Shown here: positions 1 through 8,377 of the stretch, piece after piece | Layout of the letters: each line of letters starts with the position of its first letter | Position numbering within the stretch: position 1 is the first letter of the stretch | Source: an uncultured Caldilineaceae bacterium | GTDB lineage: Bacteria; Chloroflexota; Anaerolineae; Caldilineales; Caldilineaceae | Length of the DNA: 64,000 nucleotides | NCBI GenBank assembly: GCA_951812725.1 | Contig: OX638330.1 | Location: forward strand, 4,319,405 to 4,383,404 | Reading direction: 5' to 3' | Notes under the pieces: generated by a model | The model's input: the letters and a program-made list of their open reading frames with translations, nothing else | Told to the model about the DNA's origin: nothing | The model's database searches: none | Program-made: the position numbers and the translations under genes

Positions 1-75
1 GGAACGACTCCATTTTACGGTTTTATCGATATGTGTCAAACGTCTTTATTTGCGGTGCCCAGGAAAGACAATTGC

Positions 76-101
76 AGTGGACAGTTGTGCATCTGTCCAC
101 T
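76..101 (-). terminator. Hairpin overlapping the stop codon of the first gene
   Basis: A perfect 9-bp inverted repeat (76-84 with 93-101, 8-nt loop) overlaps the stop codon of the isomerase-like gene that ends at 100. There is no T-tract after it on the minus strand, so it may be a 3'-end stabilising hairpin rather than a Rho-independent terminator. The remaining 75 bases at the window edge show no gene. Confidence 0.35.
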
Positions 102-915
102 ACCCACTTGAAATGGCGTTCAGGTAGGCGAGGCTTTCGCGGGCGATCCGTTCGGGGCCGGGCGTAAAGTCGAATACTTCGACGGAGAGCCAGCGGCTGT
201 AGCTGAGATCGTCGAGCGTCTGGAGAATGGGGCGGAAGTCGAGGTCGCCCATGCCGGGGCCGCGCAGATTGGGGTCGTTGAGGTGGACGTGGTGGAAGAG
301 GGGATGGACTGTTTGAATCTGTTCGGGAATGGGGCGGGGATCATTGCTCATGGCCTTAGTATCGACCATCATCTGCAGGCCAGGGTGATCGACCTGACGC
401 ACGAGGTCGGCGGCTTCGTCGACGTTGACGATGAAGTTGGTTTCGTTGCGGCTGAGGGGTTCGACGCAGAAGAGGACGCCCTGCTGCTGGGCGCGCTCGC
501 CGCAATGGTGCATGATTTCGGCGGTGGTTTTCCAGGCCTCGGCGGGGGACCGGTCGGGCGGCAGGTCGCGCTGTTGGGGCGAGCCGAAGATGAGCACTTC
601 GCCGCCCAATTCGGCGCAGCAGTCGATCAGATCGAGCAGATATTGGGCGGTGCGGGCGCGGACTTCGGGGTCGGAATCGTTGAGTTGGAAGCCTTCGGTC
701 TGTGCCAGCAGCCAGTGGAGGCCTACTACGGAGAGGCCGGCGTCTTCGACGGTGCGGCGGATGCGGCGGCGGTCGGCGGCGGAGAGTTCGGTGACAAGGC
801 TGCAGAGGGTGAAGGGAGCCAGCTCGAGGCCCTGGTAACCGAGTTCGGCGACGAAGGCGGCGGTCTTTTCCAGGGGCCAGTCTTCGAAGAGTTCGTTGCA
901 GATGGCATAAGGCAT
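100..915 (-). CDS. Sugar phosphate isomerase/epimerase (xylose isomerase-like TIM barrel)
   Basis: This 271-residue protein belongs to the AP-endonuclease-2/xylose-isomerase-like barrel family, which isomerises or epimerises sugars and keto-acids with a divalent metal. Metal-site signatures are present in order: a Glu in FCVEPLSRNE, an Asp in MVDTKAM, a His in HVHLND and a Glu near the C-terminus in SVEVFDF. The ATG at 915 is preceded by AGGA; the frame stays open upstream to 1005, but that stretch is Arg/Pro-rich and unlike the family. It is the last gene of a minus-strand run with a second family member directly upstream, so the two may act in one pathway. The substrate cannot be read from sequence. 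Confidence 0.85.
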   Translation of the reverse strand: MPYAICNELFEDWPLEKTAAFVAELGYQGLELAPFTLCSLVTELSAADRRRIRRTVEDAGLSVVGLHWLLAQTEGFQLNDSDPEVRARTAQYLLDLIDCCAELGGEVLIFGSPQQRDLPPDRSPAEAWKTTAEIMHHCGERAQQQGVLFCVEPLSRNETNFIVNVDEAADLVRQVDHPGLQMMVDTKAMSNDPRPIPEQIQTVHPLFHHVHLNDPNLRGPGMGDLDFRPILQTLDDLSYSRWLSVEVFDFTPGPERIARESLAYLNAISSG

Positions 916-1011
916 GGCAGAGTGATCCTGGTGCTGTTGTGTATTGCGAAGGGCTGGGGGACGCCCGCGTAGGCCGGAGGGTACGGCCTGGCGGACTGCT
1001 TGCACTGCGGG

Positions 1012-1887
1012 CTATGTCTGATCGATCAACTTGCGCAGGAAAGCACCTTCGGTTTTCACGATCTCGTCGTCGTTTCCGGGCGTAAAGTTGTCGGGAATGA
1101 ACAGCTCTAGGGAGAGGGCGCCCTGATAGCCGAACGTCTTGAGGTCGTCGATCAGTTGGGGGATATCGGCGACTCCCTCGGCGAGGCGGGCGCCGCGCCA
1201 GCTCCAGGTTGTATTGCCGGCAGGGCCTTGGCCGCCGGGCTCGGGAAGGCGGTTGCCGACGTGGCAGTGGGCGACGTAGGGGCCGAGCAGTTCAAGCCCC
1301 ATGCGGGTGTCTTCGATGCCCACTTCGATCATATTCTGGACGTCGTAGATGGCGCCGATGTGGTCCGGGTCCAGGTCGCGCAGCAGTTCGAGCGCACGCG
1401 AGGCGGTGACGGCGAGGGTGCCGGTGTGGATTTCGTAGGTCGCCTTGACGCCATACTCACCTGCCAGCTCGGCCAGTTTGGCGTAGCCGGCGCGGGCTGC
1501 CAGGAACTGCGGCCAGTAGGGTTTGGTACGGTCGTGCTTGGGGGCGTCGATGCGGATCAGAGGCGGGCGGTCGGGATCGATGGCCAGGGCGCCTTTGAAG
1601 AGCTTGATGACATGCTCGGTGTCATCGTAGCTTGCGTTGGGAGCCAGGGCGGCGACGCGAATTCCGGTACGTTTGACGGCGGCGCGAATCTGCTCGGCCT
1701 TGTCGAGGATATTGTCCGGGCTTACGTCGGAGAGATGGCGGCCCCAGAAGAAGGGCTCTGCGCTCGGATCGGCGGGATTGTAGCGACAGCGCAACTCGAC
1801 GGCGTCGTAGCCGTACTCTTGCAGCTTGTCGAAGGTTTCATCCAGTTCCCAACGGGGAAGCATAACGGACGTACAACTCAGTTCCAT
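1012..1887 (-). CDS. Sugar phosphate isomerase/epimerase, second family member
   Basis: This 291-residue xylose-isomerase-like TIM-barrel protein is distinct in sequence from its downstream neighbour. Expected metal ligands appear in KATYEIHTG (Glu), IGAIYDVQN (Asp), VAHCHVGN (His) and GALSLELF (Glu). The start MELSCTS at 1887 is chosen because AGGAG lies eight bases before it; the frame is open 20 codons further without support. It lies about 70 bases after a Gfo/Idh/MocA dehydrogenase gene, a pairing typical of inositol- or rare-sugar catabolic operons, where such enzymes act on keto-inositols or keto-sugars. The specific substrate is inferred only at class level. Confidence 0.86.
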   Translation of the reverse strand: MELSCTSVMLPRWELDETFDKLQEYGYDAVELRCRYNPADPSAEPFFWGRHLSDVSPDNILDKAEQIRAAVKRTGIRVAALAPNASYDDTEHVIKLFKGALAIDPDRPPLIRIDAPKHDRTKPYWPQFLAARAGYAKLAELAGEYGVKATYEIHTGTLAVTASRALELLRDLDPDHIGAIYDVQNMIEVGIEDTRMGLELLGPYVAHCHVGNRLPEPGGQGPAGNTTWSWRGARLAEGVADIPQLIDDLKTFGYQGALSLELFIPDNFTPGNDDEIVKTEGAFLRKLIDQT

Positions 1888-1959
1888 ACAAGACTCCTTT
1901 ATGGCGGAGAGAGGGTGAAAGGAAGCAGGAAGCGGGGCGTTCCCCACACTTCGTTGCTC

Positions 1960-3012
1960 TCAGATAATACCGGGATTTTGTTGGCGGCACTTTTCGAGGA
2001 CGGCGATCTGGGCGCGTACGCTCTCGGGGGTAATGTCCAGTTCTGCGCCGCGGCGCATGGCGGCGAAGAGGGAGCGATAGAGGGCCTGGACACCGCCGGC
2101 ACCGTCGTAGTTGAGGGGCGCGCGCTCCTCTTTCCAGGGTAGCTGCTCGCGATTGTAGGTTCGGTCGCGAGCGATGGGGGCCTCGTCCAGTATCAGGGGC
2201 GGCGCTTCGGCTGGATCGAAGTATTTCCAGTGCGCTTCGTCTCGGTAACAGGCCATCGATCCTTGCGTGCCCAGCACCAGAAAGTTCGGCTGCGGGAAGG
2301 CGCAGGCGGTGGTAATGTTGATCTCAACCAGCGGCCCGGCCTTGGGTTTGAGGATGATCTTTACATGGCTGTCGGCGTCGCCGGCATAGAGGGGCGTGGT
2401 CTCCATGTGGCAGAAGACGGCGGGCTCGGGGTCGTCGATCAGAAGCATGCCCATGTCGACAAAATGGGGGCCGCTGTTGTTGAGCGCGCCGCCGCCGTAG
2501 CTTTTCCTGGTTTGCCAGTCCCAGCGGCGGCCGAAGCCGCCGTTGTGGATGCGGACTTCGATGATACGTCCGAGGACGCCGGAGGCGATCACTTCGCGCA
2601 CCTTGACGAGGTCGGCGGCGTAGCGCAGGTTTTGATGGACGGTCAGGATGCGGCCGGTCTCCTTGGCGACTGCGAGCATGGCGTCGGCGCCGGCGAGGTC
2701 GCTGGCCATTGGCTTTTCGACGATGACGTGCTGGCCGGCGCGCATTGCGGCAATTGACTGCTCAGCATGAAGGTTGCTGGGTGTCGCCACGACCATGAGC
2801 TCGACGGCTTTATCGGCGACCAGCTCCTCGTATGACGCGTAGGCGAGACAGTCGAAGCGTTCGATGGCTTCGGCCTGGCGTTCGGGGTCGGGATCGCAGA
2901 CGGCGACGACGCGGAACTGGTCGGGGAGATGGGCGAAGGCGTTGGCGTGGTTGTTCCAGCCGGTGCGGCCGAGGCCGGCGATGCCTACGTTGATGGGTGT
3001 TTGGTCAGTCAT
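1960..3012 (-). CDS. Gfo/Idh/MocA family NAD(P)-dependent oxidoreductase
   Basis: This 350-residue cytoplasmic dehydrogenase has an N-terminal Rossmann fold (VGIAGLGRTG near residues 9-18) and the family EKP motif (HVIVEKPMAS near residue 99), followed by the alpha/beta substrate domain starting around 125. Members oxidise or reduce hydroxyls of sugars and inositols with NAD(P). The ATG at 3012 has no clear Shine-Dalgarno; the bases just upstream are a run of degenerate T-rich heptamers. It is transcribed with the two isomerase-like genes that follow, consistent with a short oxidation-isomerisation route for a carbohydrate. It is one of five Gfo/Idh/MocA proteins in the window and not a close copy of the others. 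Confidence 0.88.
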   Translation of the reverse strand: MTDQTPINVGIAGLGRTGWNNHANAFAHLPDQFRVVAVCDPDPERQAEAIERFDCLAYASYEELVADKAVELMVVATPSNLHAEQSIAAMRAGQHVIVEKPMASDLAGADAMLAVAKETGRILTVHQNLRYAADLVKVREVIASGVLGRIIEVRIHNGGFGRRWDWQTRKSYGGGALNNSGPHFVDMGMLLIDDPEPAVFCHMETTPLYAGDADSHVKIILKPKAGPLVEINITTACAFPQPNFLVLGTQGSMACYRDEAHWKYFDPAEAPPLILDEAPIARDRTYNREQLPWKEERAPLNYDGAGGVQALYRSLFAAMRRGAELDITPESVRAQIAVLEKCRQQNPGII

Positions 3013-3014
3013 GT

Positions 3015-3044
3015 TGAGTTTTCAGTTTTTGGTTTTTAGTTTTG
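3015..3044. repeat. Degenerate T-rich heptamer run
   Basis: Four seven-base T-rich units in a row (such as TTTTCAG and TTTTTGG on the plus strand) occupy the junction between the polysaccharide deacetylase gene and the Gfo/Idh/MocA start codon. The seven-base period matches the cleaner AGTGGTC heptamer arrays elsewhere in the window. Confidence 0.4.
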
Positions 3045-3075
3045 GTAACACCGCTCGTAAGGAGCGGATCGGTGT

Positions 3076-3945
3076 TCAGACAAGCTCGGGATGGGCGACG
3101 ATATGCTGATAGATCTGGCTGCACGATTTAAATTCCAGCTTCTGGCGGGCGTGATCGAGCAGCATTCCGATTTGGGCGGCCTGGTTGTCGATACGATAGA
3201 TCGACCAAGGGTGGAAGATGGGCATGTAGTAGAGTAGCTCTTCCTGTACGCAGTAGTCGATGCCGGGCGCGTAGGCCTCGTAGACGCCTTGCGCGTCGCG
3301 GGGCATCGCCGTAGGGTAGGGCCAGGGCAGGAGCGGCGGCCAGTGCACGGCGGCCGGCTGCCCGGTGAGGACGTTGTCGTGCCAGGCGTGCGAGGGCGTT
3401 TCCAATAGTTCCGGGAAGCCATCCTCCGCATACCAGAAAGGTTGTTCCATGAGGGAGGGCATAGTCCCCTTTGGGCCCAAGCCCACGCTGCGCACATAGC
3501 GGTAGCCCGACTCCCACATTACGTCCAGCGCGGGATGTTGGCCGCGGAAGCCATCGGTATAGCCGCCGGGCGCGGTCAGGCCGGTCACCTCACGCCCAAA
3601 GGTGTCTTCGATCAGTTTCTTGGCGTCGCCCAGTTCATATTGGAGTGTCGGCCTGTCGTCGCCCAGCGCAATCAGGTTCGGGTGGGTGAAGCTGTGACAC
3701 TGGATGTCGAACAGGGGATGGTCGAGTATGGAGCGCAGTTCGGGGCCGGCAAGCTCCAACATTTTGGCGACGAGGAAGAAGGACGCTGGCACGTTACGCT
3801 CGAGGTGAACGTCGGCGACGGCGCGCACGCCATTCAGGAATTCGGTGATGTGTTCGGGCGTGTAGCTGAAGCCTCTTTGACGTCTGTTCTTATCCCACCA
3901 GGGGAATACACCTTCGGTGTCATAGGCGGCCAGATAGTAGGACAT
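3076..3945 (-). CDS. Polysaccharide deacetylase family protein (NodB-like)
   Basis: This 289-residue protein resembles the NodB/carbohydrate esterase 4 class, which removes N- or O-acyl groups from glycans. The acidic motif is AAYDTEG near the N-terminus, the metal His pair lies in HSFTHPN near residue 125, and a later GYRYVRSVG segment fits the barrel. No signal peptide is visible, so a cytoplasmic substrate such as an acylated sugar or imide-like compound is possible. The ATG at 3945 follows GAGAGG at good spacing. It sits 63 bases upstream of the Gfo/Idh/MocA gene on the same strand and is probably co-transcribed with it. Confidence 0.8.
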   Translation of the reverse strand: MSYYLAAYDTEGVFPWWDKNRRQRGFSYTPEHITEFLNGVRAVADVHLERNVPASFFLVAKMLELAGPELRSILDHPLFDIQCHSFTHPNLIALGDDRPTLQYELGDAKKLIEDTFGREVTGLTAPGGYTDGFRGQHPALDVMWESGYRYVRSVGLGPKGTMPSLMEQPFWYAEDGFPELLETPSHAWHDNVLTGQPAAVHWPPLLPWPYPTAMPRDAQGVYEAYAPGIDYCVQEELLYYMPIFHPWSIYRIDNQAAQIGMLLDHARQKLEFKSCSQIYQHIVAHPELV

Positions 3946-4103
3946 TGTGTGCCTCTCTTTCGGCTGAGGAGTTGGTAAATTGAATCCCTTGCTCCTCGAT
4001 CATTAGCTTTGCGCACAGGTTTCGACAAGCCTAGACAGTTCGTTCTTGAATGCAACGCATCGGTGCACGGAATCCTTGCATTCGGGAATTGGGCAGCTTA
4101 GAA

Positions 4104-4131
4104 TTGACGGGCAAATTTGTTACGATATACT
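4104..4131 (+). promoter_or_regulatory. Sigma-70-type promoter for the ribbon-helix-helix gene
   Basis: TTGACG at 4104-4109 and TATACT at 4126-4131 are separated by 16 bases, close to the sigma-70 consensus. The -10 box lies 27 bases before the ATG at 4159, so this lone plus-strand gene appears to have its own promoter inside a minus-strand catabolic block. Confidence 0.6.
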
Positions 4132-4158
4132 TCTGAATACTTCGATCCGCAGGTACAG

Positions 4159-4416
4159 ATGCACATGGATAAACAGAATGTAACCCTCTCGCTGCCGCTC
4201 TCGGTCCTACGCAAGGTAGAGAAGATTGCGAAGGACCAGAACCGTTCCCTGTCGGAACTTGTGGCCGAACTCCTTTCCGAACTGGTAGAACGAGAAGAAC
4301 AGCACGCTGGTGCAAAGCGCCAGCATCTGGCTCATCTGGGTCAACTGGCCCAGGATCCGAATCTGGGCACCAGGGGCTCGATCAGTTGGACGCGTGCAGA
4401 CCTTCACGAGCGCTGA
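4159..4416 (+). CDS. Ribbon-helix-helix (CopG-like) DNA-binding protein, orphan antitoxin
   Basis: This 85-residue protein starts MHMDKQNVTLSLP and shows a CopG-type ribbon-helix-helix fold: beta-strand NVTLSLPLSVL, helix RKVEKIAKDQ, helix SLSELVAELLSEL. The C-terminal tail ending TRADLHER resembles VapB-type antitoxins that are followed by a PIN-domain toxin. No toxin gene follows here; the next gene is convergent at 4443. An ATG two codons further in (4165) is an alternative start, and AGG lies at 4151-4153. Function as an autoregulator or solitary antitoxin is inference. Confidence 0.7.
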   Translation: MHMDKQNVTLSLPLSVLRKVEKIAKDQNRSLSELVAELLSELVEREEQHAGAKRQHLAHLGQLAQDPNLGTRGSISWTRADLHER

Positions 4417-4442
4417 AATCCCATTTCGGCCGAAGCCCTCTC

Positions 4443-5531
4443 CTACAGCTTACTCATCTTCTCCAGGACCGGCCAGAACTCCAGCTGTTCCACGGCGTGG
4501 CTGCGGTAGATGCCGATGCCGTCGGCGCCGCATCCCATAGCCACCTCGGCGGCGCGCAGCATGAGGTCGGGCTGCTGGAAGCTGCCGGGATGGTAACAGG
4601 AAAGCTCGGCGATGACCGGTGTGCGGCCGCCGGCCACTTCGACAGCGTAACTCAGCTGGCGTTCGAGTGCGTCAAGGTCGGCGTTGGTGCGGAACCAGAT
4701 GTAGAACTCGTCGACGATGCCCTGCTCGAGCCAGGTTGGCCAGTCGTGCAGGAGCTTGAGGTAGTCCTCTTTTTCGCCGGCGATCAGGGTGGTTGAAAAG
4801 ACGGCATCGGGATTTATCTGCTTGACCGCGGCGCGCATCTCGGACAGGGCAAGGGTGACGTAATCGGCGCGGAACTGCAGCCATTCGGGGTAGTCATTGG
4901 GCAGGTCGAAGGGGTTCTTGCCGTGTTTGGCCTGGAACTCGGTGACCGTACGGTCTTCGTAACCGTAGGGGACGGCCCCGTTTTCGTCCTCGTTTCCGAG
5001 TACAAATTCGACTTGGATGCCGTCGCCTTGGGTATGGGTCAGCGTGTCAACAAACTGCTGGGTCTGTTCGGCCCGCACTTCGGGGAAGGCAGCGCTCAAG
5101 TAGAGATCATCGCCGGGCTCCAAAGTGTAGGCGCGACTTCGGGTCAGGCTGCGGTACTGTGGGTTCTGACTCGCGAAGTCGGTCATGGTGGTGGTGACTT
5201 TGGGGGCATCATAGATGGGCCGGTGGCTGTCCATGATGGCGCGCGCCTCGGCAGCGGTCACAGGGGGGCGGAGGAAGTCGAGCGACCAGCCATAGGTGAC
5301 GCGTGCCCAGCCGTGACGGGGAAAGGAGTTGTAGTTGATGTAGGGATCGACCTTGATGCCGACGGCGTGGGCGGCTTCGGTCAGGGCGCGGGTCTGGTCT
5401 CCGCCGACAATTTTGGTGACGCCGACGTCGGCGCATTTTTGCACCCAGGCGGGCAGGTATTCGGCATAATCGGGATCGTTGGGAGTTCGCTCTACGACGG
5501 GGGGTCCCCAGAGTACCAGGCGTTCAGGCAT
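4443..5531 (-). CDS. Glycoside-hydrolase-like TIM-barrel protein (GHL10/DUF187-like)
   Basis: This 362-residue protein starts MPERLVLWGPP; the frame is open 19 codons upstream without support. It looks like a TIM-barrel of the glycosyl-hydrolase-like GHL10 group: DGIQVEFVLGNED in the position of the barrel strand-4 acidic motif, then a W-x-QFRADYVT segment and AVKQINPDAVFSTT, the usual order in that group. The last strand carries DGIGIYRSH. No signal peptide is seen, so it may act on imported oligosaccharides. It is 62 bases downstream of the PLP enzyme gene on the same strand. The assignment rests on motif order rather than clear catalytic pairs, so it is tentative. Confidence 0.5.
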   Translation of the reverse strand: MPERLVLWGPPVVERTPNDPDYAEYLPAWVQKCADVGVTKIVGGDQTRALTEAAHAVGIKVDPYINYNSFPRHGWARVTYGWSLDFLRPPVTAAEARAIMDSHRPIYDAPKVTTTMTDFASQNPQYRSLTRSRAYTLEPGDDLYLSAAFPEVRAEQTQQFVDTLTHTQGDGIQVEFVLGNEDENGAVPYGYEDRTVTEFQAKHGKNPFDLPNDYPEWLQFRADYVTLALSEMRAAVKQINPDAVFSTTLIAGEKEDYLKLLHDWPTWLEQGIVDEFYIWFRTNADLDALERQLSYAVEVAGGRTPVIAELSCYHPGSFQQPDLMLRAAEVAMGCGADGIGIYRSHAVEQLEFWPVLEKMSKL

Positions 5532-5593
5532 CGTCTTGTTCCTCTTGTTAATGGAAAGTTGATGGTTACCGGCGGTGTCAGCGGCCACTGTGG

Positions 5594-6781
5594 TTACAGT
5601 TCTGCGTCAATCCCTTCCAGCAGACGGTCTACCTCAGTCTCATTGTTGAACGCGGCCACGGAGATGCGCATCCCTACTTTGACCGGGTCCACCGGGGCTG
5701 TCAGCCATTGGGATTTGACGACGGTCCGGTGGCGATCCTGTAGTTGTGCAACGAGGCCGTCCATATCGGTCTTGGTAAACTGATCGAACATGACCGTGGT
5801 GATGCCGGCTGATTTCTCCATGTCGAGCGGGGTAATGATGCGGGCGCGGTCGATTTGGGTGAGACCGCTGCGCAGCCGGTGGGTGAGATTGGCGATTCTT
5901 AACTGCATTGTGTCGAGGCCGATGCTTTCCATGATCTCGACGGCGCGGCCGAGGCCGACCACAAGCGCGTGGTTGTAGGTGCCGATCTCGGTGCGGGAGC
6001 GGGCGGTTGGAGCGGGCGTGGGGTCGTCGGGCAGCGCCCAGGGGCTGCGGTCGGGAATCAGGTTGGGGCGAAAACCGGGGATCTGTTTTTCAGAGATAAA
6101 CATGTATCCCGTTCCCATGGGGCCGAGCAGCCACTTGTGGCCGGAACCGACGGCAAAGTCGCAGTCGAGCTCCTGGAGGTCGACCGGCATCTGGCCAGCG
6201 GACTGGGCGAGGTCGAGCATGACGGGCACGCCGGCGTCGTGGGCGATGGCGGCTGCCTCCTGAACCGGGAGCAGACGGCCGTTGGGGGAAGCAATGTGGC
6301 TGAGGCAGATCAGGCGGGTGCGATCGTTCAGTGCGTGTGCGAGATCGCTGAGGAGCTGTTCGTCCTCCACTTCGGATTCGAGCTCGATGGTCTTGACGCC
6401 GTACTCCTGCTCCAGCGAATAGGAGAGCCCATAGGTGCTGACATGCTCTAGCGAAGTCATCACAAACTCGTCGCCCGGCTGCCAAGCGAGACCGCGCACG
6501 ATCTGCTGCATGGCCCGCGACGTGTTGGTCTCGATGCCCAACTCCTCTTCTTTGACGTTGAGAAGCCTTGCCAGTCCGCTGCGGGCGGCGGCCTCGCGTT
6601 CGGTGTGGGCCTGGCGGCCGGCGGTGGTGGCCGGGCCGTGACGGGCCTCGGTTTCCATCGTCTCTCGCACGGCTTGCAGCACGGAGTCGCTGGCTGGGCC
6701 ATAGGTCCCGGTCTGAAAGTATCCGACTTCCGCTGTCATGGGAAGGTCTTGCCGAAGCTGTTCCACGGTCATACGTGACAT
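5594..6781 (-). CDS. Class V aminotransferase-fold PLP enzyme
   Basis: This 395-residue fold-type I PLP protein resembles the cysteine desulfurase/isopenicillin-N epimerase branch. The Schiff-base lysine is Lys216 in VGSGHKWLLGP, with the PLP-pyridine Asp at 190 in VMLDLAQSAG. The N-terminal YFQTGTYGPA segment is typical of the epimerase-like members. Without a conserved catalytic cysteine loop visible, transamination, epimerisation or lyase activity on an amino acid or amino sugar are all possible. It is the first gene of the minus-strand block (start 6781; a second ATG at 6772 is an alternative). Confidence 0.82.
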   Translation of the reverse strand: MSRMTVEQLRQDLPMTAEVGYFQTGTYGPASDSVLQAVRETMETEARHGPATTAGRQAHTEREAAARSGLARLLNVKEEELGIETNTSRAMQQIVRGLAWQPGDEFVMTSLEHVSTYGLSYSLEQEYGVKTIELESEVEDEQLLSDLAHALNDRTRLICLSHIASPNGRLLPVQEAAAIAHDAGVPVMLDLAQSAGQMPVDLQELDCDFAVGSGHKWLLGPMGTGYMFISEKQIPGFRPNLIPDRSPWALPDDPTPAPTARSRTEIGTYNHALVVGLGRAVEIMESIGLDTMQLRIANLTHRLRSGLTQIDRARIITPLDMEKSAGITTVMFDQFTKTDMDGLVAQLQDRHRTVVKSQWLTAPVDPVKVGMRISVAAFNNETEVDRLLEGIDAEL

Positions 6782-7203
6782 AAAACTGGGCCTTGTGCTG
6801 GTTGGAGTTTGAAAGAATGGGTCTCGACGGGATGGTTTCAGAGTCGGCGAACGCCCGAAAGAATCACCGGTAGAGTTCTGCGAATGATAACCGACATTGA
6901 CAGTTTCTGTCTAAGGCCACAGGCGCTGATTGGCGGAAAAGGGATACTGCCGGTGGGCTGCCGCCAACTGTCCTGGTGACGGAGGAACAGGGGGAGGGAG
7001 GGACAGGGGGAGGGAGGGAAGGTGCCAGAGACTTCGGATTGGCAGAACGCGGCGGCTAAGGTAAGATTGGAGTTCGCTGAGAGCGTGAAGAGGTAAGAGG
7101 CAACGTCACTTCCCACTCCAGGAAGAAGTGGGCGCATTCGGCTATACTGGATCCGATGTACGTGAACGGCGGACAAGGGTAATCACCGACAGCCAGCCAG
7201 AAT
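6782..7203. other. Divergent intergenic region with a purine-rich direct repeat
   Basis: These 422 bases separate the divergent PLP-enzyme and permease genes. They contain a 16-base purine-rich unit repeated directly in tandem around 6989-7020 and a TATACT box at 7143-7148, without a convincing -35. A 112-codon minus-strand frame through here has no recognisable features and is not called. Confidence 0.5.
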
Positions 7204-8322
7204 ATGAGCCAGACATCACCGCTGCCGCAGGCAGCTGCAGAGAGAATAGGGAGCCGCTGGTTTGGCCGCCCGCGCTGGGGCGTGGCGGCGTTCCTGGTTT
7301 TTGCGTTGGTCGTGGTGCTGGCCAGCAGCCTCAACACGCCACAGGCCCGCTTTTTCGCGACCGAGCGCTTCCAGACGTTTGTCACGATTTTCCTCAGCCT
7401 GTTCATCGAAGCCGCGCCTTTTCTGCTGGCCGGTTCGATTGTATCGGGCATTATAGCCGTCTATGTGAATCAGGATATGGTGGAGCGCTACATACCCGAT
7501 CATCCACTGCTGGCGGCGCTGGCGGGGGCCGGGTTGGGCTTCGTCTTTCCGGTGTGCGAATGCGGGGTGGTGCCGGTCACGCGGCGGCTTTATGGCAAGG
7601 GGTTGCCGCTGCCGGTGGGTATCGCCTTTCTACTGGCAGCGCCGGTGATCAATCCGGTTGTGATCTTCAGCACTTACGCGGCGTTCGGATGGGGTCCGGT
7701 GCTGTGGGGGCGGGTTGCCTTCAGCATGCTGGTCGCATTTACGGTTGGGCTGATTTTCCACCTGGCCCGCCCGCGCGAGATTCTTTTGCCGGAGACACTC
7801 GCCAGCGGCAGCGGTCATGACGACTGTGACGAACATTGCGATGATCACGGTGAGGACCACCACCACAGTCACGATCACTCTCACGACCACAGTCACGATC
7901 ATTCTGGCGCGCAGCCGCGCATCTGGCAGGCTTTGGCGCTGGCCGGCGATGACTTTCTGGACATGGGGCGATTCTTGATCGCCGGGGCGCTGCTGGCGGC
8001 GATGATGCAGACGGTGGTTCCGCAGTCGACACTACTGGCGGTCGGTCAGGGGCCGATCGTCTCCGTCTTTGTGATGATGGCGACGGCATTCGTATTGTCG
8101 GTCTGCTCGACGGTGGACGCCTTTATCGCGCTGGCATTCAGCGGCGCATTTACGACCGGTTCATTGTTCGGTTTTCTGGTCTTCGGGCCGATGGTGGATA
8201 TCAAGAGCTCGCTGCTGTTTCTGGGGGTCTTCCGGCGGCGGACCGTCCTCTATTTGATCCTGTTGCCGCTGTCGCTGGTGGCGGTTATCGGCGTATTCTG
8301 GAATGTGCAGGTGGGCGTTTAA
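7204..8322 (+). CDS. DUF318-family permease with His-rich cytoplasmic loop
   Basis: This 372-residue polytopic membrane protein has about eight hydrophobic segments in two blocks (residues 25-190 and 240-370). The family's Cys pair appears as FPVCECGVVP (Cys118 and Cys120), and a second Cys motif VLSVCSTVD occurs in the second block. Between the blocks lies a loop of roughly residues 205-235 made almost only of His and Asp, a typical metal-binding linker. The gene is followed closely by a DUF1980/TIGR03943 protein, the usual genomic partner. Published links of this pair to zinc-responsive regulons suggest metal transport, but the substrate is not shown here. Confidence 0.82.
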   Translation: MSQTSPLPQAAAERIGSRWFGRPRWGVAAFLVFALVVVLASSLNTPQARFFATERFQTFVTIFLSLFIEAAPFLLAGSIVSGIIAVYVNQDMVERYIPDHPLLAALAGAGLGFVFPVCECGVVPVTRRLYGKGLPLPVGIAFLLAAPVINPVVIFSTYAAFGWGPVLWGRVAFSMLVAFTVGLIFHLARPREILLPETLASGSGHDDCDEHCDDHGEDHHHSHDHSHDHSHDHSGAQPRIWQALALAGDDFLDMGRFLIAGALLAAMMQTVVPQSTLLAVGQGPIVSVFVMMATAFVLSVCSTVDAFIALAFSGAFTTGSLFGFLVFGPMVDIKSSLLFLGVFRRRTVLYLILLPLSLVAVIGVFWNVQVGV

Positions 8323-8377
8323 CTGATGATTCGGCGGAAGACTGGGCAGGCGAAGATGCGTATTATGGATTTTACAA

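Noticed and set aside
283..972. 229-codon plus-strand open frame opposite the first isomerase gene
   Set aside because: It is the antisense shadow of a protein with clear family motifs and has Gly/Ala/Val-rich low-complexity content.
6838..7176. Minus-strand frame of 112 codons in the divergent intergenic region
   Set aside because: No domain, no ribosome site, and it covers a purine-rich tandem repeat.
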